Source of the DNA: Thermodesulfobium narugense DSM 14796
GTDB taxonomy: Bacteria; Thermodesulfobiota; Thermodesulfobiia; Thermodesulfobiales; Thermodesulfobiaceae
Length of the DNA: 64,000 bases
Direction: 5' to 3'
Assembly: GCF_000212395.1 (NCBI RefSeq)
Contig: NC_015499.1
Location: forward strand, 399,501 to 463,500
This document shows, in pieces, positions 1-7,783 of the stretch. Positions within the stretch are counted from its first letter, which is position 1. Every line of letters starts with the position of its first letter. The position numbers and the translations under genes are program-made. The notes under the pieces are model-generated. The model had not been told where the DNA came from. It was given only the letters and a program-made list of their open reading frames with translations, and made no database searches.

Positions 1-402
1 TTTGCATTAGTGTATCATATTATTAAAGAGCAAGGTCTTGATTTATTAAACGAAGATATTTTAATTGTAATAAACTACGTTTCCATAAATTATGGTCCAG
101 AAAGAACACAAGATTTAATATCAGAGATAGGAGGCGAAGAAGAGTTGATAACCTTAACTAAGAAGTGGAAGATGGAAGGAAAAGAAGAAGGCAGGATGGA
201 AGGAAAGTTGGAAGGTAAGATGGAAGGCATGCTGCTTGATGCTCAGGATATGGTATTAAACGCTATTGAGGCAAAATTTGATGCTATTTCGCCTGAAATA
301 GAGAAGAAAGTTAAAAGTATCTCAGATAGAGAGAGACTGAAAAATATAATGAAAGCAATATTTAAGATTAACAGCATAAGCGAGCTTGAGGATTTGCTAT
401 AG
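1..402 (+). CDS. C-terminal part of an Rpn-family (PD-(D/E)XK) nuclease/putative transposase, 5' end outside window
   Basis: The frame is open from base 1, so the gene enters from the left. The visible 130 or so residues match the tail of Rpn/YhgA-like recombination-promoting nucleases. They show a short helical stretch, then Glu/Gly/Lys repeats (KMEGKEEGRMEGKLEGKMEG), then a helical end resembling the family C-terminus. The nuclease core is not in the window, so activity cannot be judged. A decayed relative with the same tail lies at 31440-31958 on the minus strand, suggesting the family has several copies in this genome. The assignment rests on the repeat-rich tail only. Confidence 0.6.
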   Translation, partial: FALVYHIIKEQGLDLLNEDILIVINYVSINYGPERTQDLISEIGGEEELITLTKKWKMEGKEEGRMEGKLEGKMEGMLLDAQDMVLNAIEAKFDAISPEIEKKVKSISDRERLKNIMKAIFKINSISELEDLL

Positions 403-540
403 GGTTTGGTAAAAGTATAAGATCGCGCTCCAAAATTATAAAAGTTTTATCAACCCATGTTCTTGAAATGCTTAATTTTTCATCGTAATTTTGATAAAAT
501 GAGCTATTAATTAACTTAGGCAGCTATTTAGGAGAAAAGA

Positions 541-966
541 GTGGAAAAACTTAACAGAATAGATAAAGTTGGCAAGGTTGCTATTGAGGAGTCTATAAGA
601 AACCTGCTTTTAAAGCGTGAGGAGATTTCGTTTGCCTATCTTCATGGTTCTTTTGTTAAAGAAGATTACTTTCACGATATAGACATAGCAGTTTATCTGG
701 AAAATGTACCACCTTCTATCTTAGAGTATGAGCTTCAATTAGAAGCAGAGTTAGCTCTATCTATTGGTAAATATATATTTGACGTAAGGGTTTTAAATAG
801 TGCGCCGCTTTCTTTTAAATACAATGTAATAAAAAATGGCGTTATCCTTTTGGCAAAAGATGATGATAAACGATGTGATTTTCAGGAAACAACTATCACT
901 AATTACTGTGATTTTTTACCATATAGAAAAGCGTATATGAAGGAAAATATTGGCATTGAAATTTGA
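541..966 (+). CDS. mntA: MntA-like nucleotidyltransferase antitoxin (type VII toxin-antitoxin)
   Basis: This is a minimal nucleotidyltransferase of 141 residues. The signature is HGSF followed, after a short spacer, by DIDIAVYL (residues about 35-52), which is the GSx(8-10)DxD metal and nucleotide-binding motif of this fold. In the MntA-HepT family the antitoxin adds AMP to a tyrosine of the toxin and neutralises it. The start is GTG at 541 after AGGAGAAAAGA. The 3' end overlaps the downstream HepT gene by 17 bases, which implies coupled translation and supports the pairing. The spacer in the motif is two residues shorter than the commonly quoted ten. Confidence 0.85.
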   Translation: MEKLNRIDKVGKVAIEESIRNLLLKREEISFAYLHGSFVKEDYFHDIDIAVYLENVPPSILEYELQLEAELALSIGKYIFDVRVLNSAPLSFKYNVIKNGVILLAKDDDKRCDFQETTITNYCDFLPYRKAYMKENIGIEI

Positions 967-1378
967 TCGGGATAAGGTAAATAAGATAGCCTCAGAGATC
1001 TTGCTCTCTCTTGGATTACTTGAGGATCTAAGGAAGCTTGCTAAAGAGGATTTTATTTCAGATCCGCACAAAATTAGTAGTGCTAAATACAGTTTTATAG
1101 TAGCGATTGAAGGTATAATAGATCTTTGTAACCATGTAATTGCAAAAAATAGCTATAGAACGCCTGAGGATTATGCTGACACTTTCAGAGTCCTGGCTCA
1201 AGTGAAAATGATTGATGAGGACTGGGCCAATAGATTGGTTCAAATGGCGCGCTTTAGAAATAGGTTGGTTCATATCTATTGGGAAGTTGATAATGACGAA
1301 CTATATAGAATAATGCATAGCCACCTGCAAGATATAAGAGATTTTCTTAAGAAATTCGGGGAAATATTAAGAAAGTAG
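950..1378 (+). CDS. hepT: HepT-like (DUF86) ribonuclease toxin
   Basis: This is an all-helical DUF86/HepT protein of 142 residues. Near the C-terminus it carries RNRLVHIYW, a match to the Rx4HxY active-site motif of HEPN ribonucleases; the tyrosine is the residue AMPylated by MntA in characterised pairs. The start is TTG at 950, with AGGA five bases upstream inside the antitoxin gene. The family cleaves RNA, often tRNA, when not neutralised. Together with the gene before it, this is a complete type VII toxin-antitoxin module. Its position beside an Rpn nuclease and a broken nucleotidyltransferase suggests a hotspot for such small modules. Confidence 0.87.
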   Translation: MALKFDRDKVNKIASEILLSLGLLEDLRKLAKEDFISDPHKISSAKYSFIVAIEGIIDLCNHVIAKNSYRTPEDYADTFRVLAQVKMIDEDWANRLVQMARFRNRLVHIYWEVDNDELYRIMHSHLQDIRDFLKKFGEILRK

Positions 1379-1385
1379 GTAATAA

Positions 1386-1496
1386 ATGGATAGAAATTTC
1401 ATTATTAATACTTTAAAATCAAATAAAGGCTATATTAAAAGCACTTTTCCTATTAAAGATATGGCATTATTTGGTTCTTATAAAACCTTTTTTTAA
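1386..1496 (+). pseudogene. Truncated MntA/Pol-beta-type nucleotidyltransferase remnant
   Basis: A 36-codon reading frame begins with ATG just after hepT. It encodes a typical nucleotidyltransferase N-terminus that runs into ALFGSYK and then stops in a T-rich tract. The GSY is the first half of the GSx(n)DxD motif; the DxD half and the rest of the domain are missing. It therefore looks like the 5' end of a second minimal nucleotidyltransferase gene cut off by deletion. It is too short to be catalytic. Confidence 0.6.
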
Positions 1497-1559
1497 TCTT
1501 ATTTTAATTTTCTATGATAAAATTAATGTTCGTTGATTTTCACAAACTAAGGAGATATC

Positions 1560-2336
1560 TTGATCAAGAAAATTATTGAAATATATCGCTATAGAGAGAT
1601 GCTGAGAAACCTGATATCCAAAGAGCTTCAAGTAAGATATAAAAATTCAGTTTTAGGATTCTTCTGGACGTTCTTAAACCCTCTCTTGATGCTGGTTGTA
1701 TATTCATTTGTCTTTTCTACCATTATGAAATCTGATATAAAGGACTTTAGCGTGTTTTTGTTTATTGGACTTCTTGCGTGGAACTACATTGCAGGTTCGG
1801 TGATTCAGGGGACAGGGTGCTTGGTGGCGAACTCATCCTTACTTAAAAAGGTCTATTTTCCAAGGGAGGTAATCCCTCTTTCCATAGTCTTTGCAAATAT
1901 GATTAACTATATTCTGAGCATGATAATACTCCTGGTAGCCCTTCTTATTTCAGGAATTGGCATTCATCACTATATACTCCTTTATCCTGTAATATTACTT
2001 GTTCAGACAATATTTCTGATCCCACTTGTGCTTATCCTTAGCGTGGTAAACGTATACTTTAGAGATCTGGAGCATACAGTAAACGTGCTTATAAACCTGT
2101 GGTTTTTTACTACTCCAATAGTCTATCCTATAAGCATAGTGCCTGAACACCTAAGAATATTTTTCTACCTAAATCCTGCTACTCACATAGTAGAGGCATA
2201 TCTTGCGATAATGTACTACAAGACGTTCCCAAATCTTCCAGCGCTTTTCTGGATGTTTGTCGGCAGCCTTATATTCTTTTGGTTTGGTCTATTTGTCTTT
2301 GATAGACTTCAAAGAAGGGTGGCTGAGGAGGTATAG
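1560..2336 (+). CDS. wzm: Polysaccharide ABC exporter permease (Wzm-like)
   Basis: This ABC-2 type permease of 258 residues has about six predicted membrane helices. Its soluble N-terminus includes RYKNSVLGFFWTFLNPLL, a segment typical of O-antigen, teichoic acid and capsule exporters. The start is TTG at 1560 behind AAGGAGATATC. The stop is directly followed by the ATP-binding partner, so the two are cotranscribed and form one transporter in the inner membrane. The glycosyltransferases and sugar-nucleotide enzymes downstream indicate that it exports an undecaprenyl-linked surface polysaccharide. The exact polymer cannot be told from sequence. Confidence 0.9.
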   Translation: MIKKIIEIYRYREMLRNLISKELQVRYKNSVLGFFWTFLNPLLMLVVYSFVFSTIMKSDIKDFSVFLFIGLLAWNYIAGSVIQGTGCLVANSSLLKKVYFPREVIPLSIVFANMINYILSMIILLVALLISGIGIHHYILLYPVILLVQTIFLIPLVLILSVVNVYFRDLEHTVNVLINLWFFTTPIVYPISIVPEHLRIFFYLNPATHIVEAYLAIMYYKTFPNLPALFWMFVGSLIFFWFGLFVFDRLQRRVAEEV

Positions 2337-3074
2337 ATGCAAGAATATGCAGTAGAGGTTAGAGGGCTGTACAAGGAATTCAGGTTATATCACGACAGGG
2401 CAATGTCAATGAAGGAAAGGATAGTCAACTGGGGCAGACACAAGTACGAGAAATTTTGGGCTCTGAAAGATATAAACATAAACGTAAAAAAGGGCGAATC
2501 CCTTGGGATTGTGGGTAGAAACGGTTCTGGAAAGAGCACACTTTTAAAGGTAATAAGCGGCATATACTATCCTACAAAGGGAGAGGTAAAGGTAAACGGA
2601 AAGCTGACCACTCTTTTGGAGTTGGGCGCTGGATTTCACCCTGACTTTACGGGTAGAGAAAACATATACTTCAATGCATCTATATTTGGCTTCACCAGAC
2701 AAGAGATAAACGAAAAGTTAGATGATATTATAGCCTTTTCTGAGCTGGGAGAATTTATAGACAATCCTGTGAGAAATTACTCTTCTGGCATGTATATGAG
2801 ACTGGCCTTTTCTGTGGCAATTCATATAGAACCAGAGATACTCTTGCTCGATGAGGTCTTAGCTGTAGGAGACAGCGCATTTCAGGAAAAGTGCATGTCA
2901 AAGATAAAGTCGTTTAGGGAAAAAGGGGTTACTATGATCTTCGTCTCACATGCGTCTATGCAGGTAGAAAAACTTTGCGACAAGGCAGTGTGGCTAAAAG
3001 ATGGTGAAGTAGAGAAGTACGGCGATGCAAAAGAGGTTGTCAAGGCTTATGAGAGGTGGATTCAAACAAGGTAA
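2337..3074 (+). CDS. wzt: Polysaccharide ABC exporter ATPase (Wzt-like, no C-terminal sugar-binding domain)
   Basis: This 245-residue nucleotide-binding subunit has Walker A GRNGSGKST (about residues 59-67), the ABC signature NYSSGMYMRLA, Walker B ILLLDEVLAVGD and a following switch His in VSHA. It begins with ATG directly after the permease stop. Wzt proteins that read the polymer end carry an extra C-terminal carbohydrate-binding domain of about 150 residues. This one stops right after the ATPase core, so it resembles exporters that do not need a terminal cap. Confidence 0.92.
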   Translation: MQEYAVEVRGLYKEFRLYHDRAMSMKERIVNWGRHKYEKFWALKDININVKKGESLGIVGRNGSGKSTLLKVISGIYYPTKGEVKVNGKLTTLLELGAGFHPDFTGRENIYFNASIFGFTRQEINEKLDDIIAFSELGEFIDNPVRNYSSGMYMRLAFSVAIHIEPEILLLDEVLAVGDSAFQEKCMSKIKSFREKGVTMIFVSHASMQVEKLCDKAVWLKDGEVEKYGDAKEVVKAYERWIQTR

Positions 3075-3142
3075 AAAGACTTGTAATTTTATTGATAATA
3101 TATTACTATCAATAAACAATAATTTAAAAAAAGAGGGCTTTT

Positions 3143-4111
3143 ATTCTGATTGATATCTTGATGTCAACTTATAATGGAGAAAAATATTTAAGAGAGCAGA
3201 TAGACTCTATCTTGAATCAAACGTATACAGACTGGCGGCTAATAATACGAGACGACGGATCAACTGATAAAACTCTTCAAATAATAGAAGAATATGTAAA
3301 AAAATTTAGTGAAAAAATAAATCTTATCAAAGATAACAAAAAACATCTTGGCCCTCAAATGAGCTACTTTGAACTGCTAAATCACTCAAGTGCTGAATAT
3401 ATAATGTTCTGTGATCAGGACGACTTTTGGCTGCCTTATAAGATAGAGACGACTTTGACAAAGATGAAAGATTTAGAAAGGATCTATCCTAATAAGCCAG
3501 TGCTTGTTCACTCAGGTCTAAAGGTAGTAGATGAGAATCTAAGAGTGATATCTGACTCTTTCTGGAAATATCAAAAACTAAACCCAAATCTAAAAAGCTT
3601 GTGCAATCTCCTAATACAAAACAACGTTACAGGATGTACTATTATGATAAATAAGAAATTGAAGAATTTCTTGAAGGTTTTTCCACAAAATATGATAATG
3701 CATGATTGGTGGATTGCTCTGGTGGCATCGGCATTTGGAACTATCGGCCACATTGATGAGCCGCTTGTTCTGTATAGGCAGCATGACCGCAATGACACTG
3801 GCGCAAAGAAATACTCAGTCAAACATTTTTTGGGCAGGGTCGTGAAATTTAGAGATTCTGTAGAATCGAATAAAAAGATTATCAATCAAGGCAAAGATTT
3901 CTACTCTATTTATAAGAATCTTCTTTCAAAGGAACAACAGGAAGTTGTTTATAATTTTGTTACCCTATTTGAATCGGGAAGACATGAAAGAGTATATAAG
4001 ATATTTAAGCACAGATTTTTCAAATATGGCATTATAAGAAATTGTGGCTTTGTCTGTGTAATGTTAATTCCAAGTAATAAGAAACAGATTTTGAATAAAC
4101 TAAATAAATAG
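3143..4111 (+). CDS. Family 2 glycosyltransferase, probably initiated at ATT
   Basis: The GT-A fold glycosyltransferase begins with IDILMSTYNGEKYLREQID, carries RDDGSTD, and has the DxD-like motif CDQDDFW. It resembles rhamnosyltransferase-type GT2 enzymes acting in the cytoplasm on lipid-linked glycans. The first conventional start (TTG at 3158) would cut the first beta strand and lies 20 bases after the AGAGGG at 3132-3137. ATT at 3143 lies five bases after that site and restores the complete family N-terminus as MLIDILMSTYNG, so I place the start there. Acceptor and donor sugar cannot be deduced. Confidence 0.8.
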   Translation: MLIDILMSTYNGEKYLREQIDSILNQTYTDWRLIIRDDGSTDKTLQIIEEYVKKFSEKINLIKDNKKHLGPQMSYFELLNHSSAEYIMFCDQDDFWLPYKIETTLTKMKDLERIYPNKPVLVHSGLKVVDENLRVISDSFWKYQKLNPNLKSLCNLLIQNNVTGCTIMINKKLKNFLKVFPQNMIMHDWWIALVASAFGTIGHIDEPLVLYRQHDRNDTGAKKYSVKHFLGRVVKFRDSVESNKKIINQGKDFYSIYKNLLSKEQQEVVYNFVTLFESGRHERVYKIFKHRFFKYGIIRNCGFVCVMLIPSNKKQILNKLNK

Positions 4112-4139
4112 TTTTGATAAACTTTTGAGGTGATGTGCT

Positions 4140-4706
4140 TTGCCATTTGAATTTATAAAGACTGATATTCCAGAAGTGATGATAGTAAAGCCTAAGGTAT
4201 TTGGCGATGAGAGAGGATTTTTCTTAGAAACTTATAAAAGAGAAGACTTTGTAAAAGCTGGAATATATAAAGAATTTGTCCAGGATAACCATTCTAAGTC
4301 AGTAAAGGGAGTTTTAAGAGGTCTTCACTATCAGCTAAATCCCAAGGCTCAAGGAAAGCTGGTAAGGTGTATAAAGGGTAAGATATTTGACGTAGCAGTG
4401 GATATTAGAAAAAACAGCCCAACGTTTCTAAAATATGTATCAGTAGAGCTTTCAGAAGAAAATAAATTTATGCTTTGGGTGCCTGAGGGATTTGCACATG
4501 GATTCTTAACCCTATCAGATGAAGCAGAGATCATGTACAAGGTATCTGGCAGCACATACTCACCAGAACATGACAGATCGTTAAGATGGAATGATCCTGA
4601 GATTGGTATAAATTGGCCATTGGAGGGTGAGCCAATTCTTTCAAAGAAGGACAAAGATGCACCACTTCTAAAGAATGCAGATATTAATTTTGTGTATGAA
4701 ATTTAG
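4140..4706 (+). CDS. rfbC: dTDP-4-dehydrorhamnose 3,5-epimerase
   Basis: This 188-residue cupin matches RmlC/RfbC over its length. Recognisable blocks are PKVFGDERGFFLETY, QDNHSKSVKGVLRGLHYQ (with the catalytic His), FDVAVDIRKNSPTF and VPEGFAHGF. The enzyme converts dTDP-4-keto-6-deoxyglucose to dTDP-4-keto-rhamnose in dTDP-L-rhamnose synthesis. RfbA, B and D are not in this window and must be encoded elsewhere. The start is TTG at 4140, six to seven bases after GAGGTGA. It suggests rhamnose or a related deoxysugar in the exported polymer. Confidence 0.95.
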   Translation: MPFEFIKTDIPEVMIVKPKVFGDERGFFLETYKREDFVKAGIYKEFVQDNHSKSVKGVLRGLHYQLNPKAQGKLVRCIKGKIFDVAVDIRKNSPTFLKYVSVELSEENKFMLWVPEGFAHGFLTLSDEAEIMYKVSGSTYSPEHDRSLRWNDPEIGINWPLEGEPILSKKDKDAPLLKNADINFVYEI

Positions 4707-4774
4707 AAGTTAATACATAGAGATTTCTTAAATTTTTGTTATAATTAGCAAAAAATTTTGATAGGAGATGGGCT

Positions 4775-7672
4775 GTGGAGCTTGGAAACGCAAAAGAAAA
4801 CAGACTTTTTGTGTATGAAGGCGATAAAAAATACTTTATTTCAGCAAACGACATAAACCCAGAAGCTGAAAACAGTTCCCAATCATACATCGTAAAAGCT
4901 ATAACAGATAGTTCTACGGTGCTTGATGTGGGATGCTCTTATGGGTATGTTGGAGAATGGCTTAATAAGAATAAAGATTGTCAGGTTTATGGCATAGATA
5001 TAAATAGGCAGGCTTTAGATTATGTAAGAGAAAGAGGATATTATAAAGATTTATATTGCTTGGACCTTGACTATCCCCAAAATACAAAAGAAGAATTTGA
5101 TAGATTTGAAAATCTGAAAGAAATATTTGATTTTATTATATGTGCTGATGTTATAGAACACCTAAAGAATCCGACAATTGCGCTGGAATTTGTTTCTTCT
5201 AAGCTTAAATTTGGCGGACAAATTTTAGTAAGCATTCCGAACGTTGCTCATATGGACATCATCTTAAACTTGTTGGAAGGAAAGTTTAACTATTCAGAGT
5301 TTGGCATACTTGATAACACTCATTTGAGATTTTTTACAAAGAGATCTTTTGCCGAGTGGGTAAAAAATGCCAATGAGTATTATAAGAGTCAGGGTTTTAA
5401 ATTTGATCTGAAACACACTGGATCTACTACTTACTTATCAGAATATCAAAAAAATATTATAAATCAAAATCCAGAAATATACAGCGAAATATTAAAGTCA
5501 AATCCTGAGCTTGAAATGCTTCAACACATCTTTGTTTTGACAAAAATCAATGCGTCTTCAAATTCATATAACTTAAATGAACTTTTGGATGATGTTCAAT
5601 ATAAAAATCCCATTTCTGAAATATCAAATCAGCTTAAAGAACAAAAAGATGAAATAGAAAAGTTAAATATTGAGATAAATACCCTTAAATCAGATTTAGC
5701 AGATAAAGAGTCATCCCTGCAGACTGCTGAGATTGAAAAAACTAACTTAAACAGTCAGCTTTCTGAGATCCGCAGATCGCGTGGATACAGGGCACTGTTG
5801 AAGTATTACAAATTTAGAGATGCTCTTTTACCAGCAAATACAAGAAGAAGAAAGATTGTAAAGTTTTTGGCAAAAGATTTTATATATTTGATGAAAAAGT
5901 CTGTAAATTATATAAAAGTTTATGGTTTAAAAGGATTTTTTAGAAAAATTGTGAATAAATTATCTAACAAAGAACAAACTCTTTATCAAAATTGGATAGA
6001 AAGAAATGAACCAACTAAAGAAGAGTTGATTGCGCAAAAGTCTATAAAATTTGATTATGAACCTAAGATAAGCATCATTGTTCCTACTTGGAATACGCCA
6101 AAGCGATTTCTGATTGAAATGTTAAACTCAGTATTAGACCAGACGTATTCAAACTGGGAATTGTGTATTGCAGATGGAGCAAGCAAAGAAAAGCATGTAA
6201 AAGAAATATTAGATCAATACGCTAAAAAGGATAGCAGAATCAAAGTAAAGTATTTATCAGAAAACAAGGGCATTGCAGGTAACTCAAACGAAGCAATAAG
6301 CCTTGCAACAGGAGACTATATTGCGCTTTTAGACCACGATGGCACTTTAGCTCCTTTTGCACTATTTGAGGTAGTAAAAGCTATAAATGAAAATAAAGAT
6401 GCAGATTTCATATATTCTGATGAAGACAAGATTTCAGAAGACGGCAAAGAGCGTTTTGATGCTCACTTCAAGCCTGATTTTGCTCCAGATACTTTAAGAA
6501 GTTATAACTATATATGCCACTTAAGCGTAATAAAAAAAGAGATTTTAGATTTGGTAGGATATTTTAGAGACGGTTTTGACGGCTCTCAAGACTACGACCT
6601 TATATTAAGATGCACAGAAAAGACTAAAAAGATAATTCATATACCGAAAATACTATACCACTGGAGAGTAAGTCAAAATTCAGTTGCAGGAAACTCTAAT
6701 GCTAAACTATATGCCTATGAATCAGCAAAAAAAGCTCTAAAAGAGCATTTGGAAAGAGTCAATATAAAAGGCAATGTTATTGATGGAAAATTTTTAGGTT
6801 CCTATAAGATTAATTACAAAATATTAGGCAATCCAAAAATCTCCATTATCATTCCTAATAAAGATCATAAAGAAGAACTTGAAAGATGTATTAGCTCTAT
6901 CTTTAGTAAATCCACATACAAAAACTACGAGATTATCATAGTAGAAAATCACAGCAAAGAGAAAGAAATTTTTGAATACTACGAATATTTAAGAGATAAT
7001 TATAATAATGTTGTTTTGCTTGAATACAAAGATGAATTTAACTATTCTGCTGTAAATAACTTTGCGGTAAAGTATACAAGAGGAGATATACTGCTTTTTT
7101 TAAATAACGATACAGAAATTATAAATGAAAACTGGTTGGAGGAGATGCTGCAATACGCCCAAAGAAAAGATGTAGGCGCCGTAGGTGCAAAACTCTATTA
7201 TCCAGATAATACAATTCAACACGGAGGTGTTATTGTGGGTGTTGGTGGAATAGCAGGACATGCCCACAGGTTTTTTCCAAAAGATTCTCCTGGATACTTT
7301 GGAAGATTGTCAATTGTGCAAAATTTTTCAGCAGTAACTGGTGCATGTTTAATGATGAGAAAAGATGTTTTTGTCGAAGTTGGCGGATTTGACGATGAAT
7401 ATCCATTAGCGGTAAGTGATGTGGATATATGCCTAAAAGTAAGAAAAAAAGGCTACTTAGTTGTCTGGACTCCGTATGCAGAACTATATCATTACGAATC
7501 AAAAACACGAGGCTATGAGGATACTCCTGAGAAACAGGAGAGGTTTAAAAGAGAAATAAACTTGTTCAAAAGCAAGTGGGGAGATATTCTGGAAAAGGGC
7601 GATCCATATTACAATCCAAATTTAACTTTAGATAGAGAAGATTTTTCTTACGCAGAGGTTTCACGTGTTTAA
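4775..7672 (+). CDS. Methyltransferase-coiled coil-double GT2 fusion protein
   Basis: This 965-residue cytoplasmic fusion has four parts. Residues 1 to about 230 form a class I SAM methyltransferase (VLDVGCSYGYVGEW, then CADVIEHL). A Lys/Glu-rich coiled coil spans about 275-330, followed by a basic linker with NYIKVYGLKGFFRK. GT2 domain one starts near residue 430 (ISIIVPTWNTP, LLDHDG). GT2 domain two starts near 690 (ISIIIPNKDHKEEL, LFLNNDTEI), with a C-terminal SDVDICLKV block. Such fusions usually control chain extension or methyl capping of a polysaccharide. The start is GTG at 4775 after AGGAGATGG, with a TATAAT hexamer at 4740-4745. Its last 15 codons reappear as a relic at 10380-10424. 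Confidence 0.88.
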   Translation: MELGNAKENRLFVYEGDKKYFISANDINPEAENSSQSYIVKAITDSSTVLDVGCSYGYVGEWLNKNKDCQVYGIDINRQALDYVRERGYYKDLYCLDLDYPQNTKEEFDRFENLKEIFDFIICADVIEHLKNPTIALEFVSSKLKFGGQILVSIPNVAHMDIILNLLEGKFNYSEFGILDNTHLRFFTKRSFAEWVKNANEYYKSQGFKFDLKHTGSTTYLSEYQKNIINQNPEIYSEILKSNPELEMLQHIFVLTKINASSNSYNLNELLDDVQYKNPISEISNQLKEQKDEIEKLNIEINTLKSDLADKESSLQTAEIEKTNLNSQLSEIRRSRGYRALLKYYKFRDALLPANTRRRKIVKFLAKDFIYLMKKSVNYIKVYGLKGFFRKIVNKLSNKEQTLYQNWIERNEPTKEELIAQKSIKFDYEPKISIIVPTWNTPKRFLIEMLNSVLDQTYSNWELCIADGASKEKHVKEILDQYAKKDSRIKVKYLSENKGIAGNSNEAISLATGDYIALLDHDGTLAPFALFEVVKAINENKDADFIYSDEDKISEDGKERFDAHFKPDFAPDTLRSYNYICHLSVIKKEILDLVGYFRDGFDGSQDYDLILRCTEKTKKIIHIPKILYHWRVSQNSVAGNSNAKLYAYESAKKALKEHLERVNIKGNVIDGKFLGSYKINYKILGNPKISIIIPNKDHKEELERCISSIFSKSTYKNYEIIIVENHSKEKEIFEYYEYLRDNYNNVVLLEYKDEFNYSAVNNFAVKYTRGDILLFLNNDTEIINENWLEEMLQYAQRKDVGAVGAKLYYPDNTIQHGGVIVGVGGIAGHAHRFFPKDSPGYFGRLSIVQNFSAVTGACLMMRKDVFVEVGGFDDEYPLAVSDVDICLKVRKKGYLVVWTPYAELYHYESKTRGYEDTPEKQERFKREINLFKSKWGDILEKGDPYYNPNLTLDREDFSYAEVSRV

Positions 7673-7778
7673 TTTATTTAAGAAAATTTTTAATAAATTT
7701 TATTATTCTAAACAATCAGATCTTTTGAATTCTCGTCGTGGAAATGGTTTAACCTTGGTTAATTATATTAGGGGATAG
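7665..7778 (+). pseudogene. Relic N-terminus of a glycosyltransferase gene
   Basis: A 37-codon frame starts at GTG 7665, eight bases after AGAGG, and overlaps the stop of the large fusion gene. Its product begins MFNLFKKIFNKFYYSK and ends LTLVNYIRG. The end resembles the NYI(R/K)xYGLK linker found inside both neighbouring glycosyltransferases. It stops six bases before the ATG of the next gene. I read it as the truncated beginning of a lost glycosyltransferase, although translation of the short peptide is possible. Confidence 0.5.
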
Positions 7779-7783
7779 GCTAT

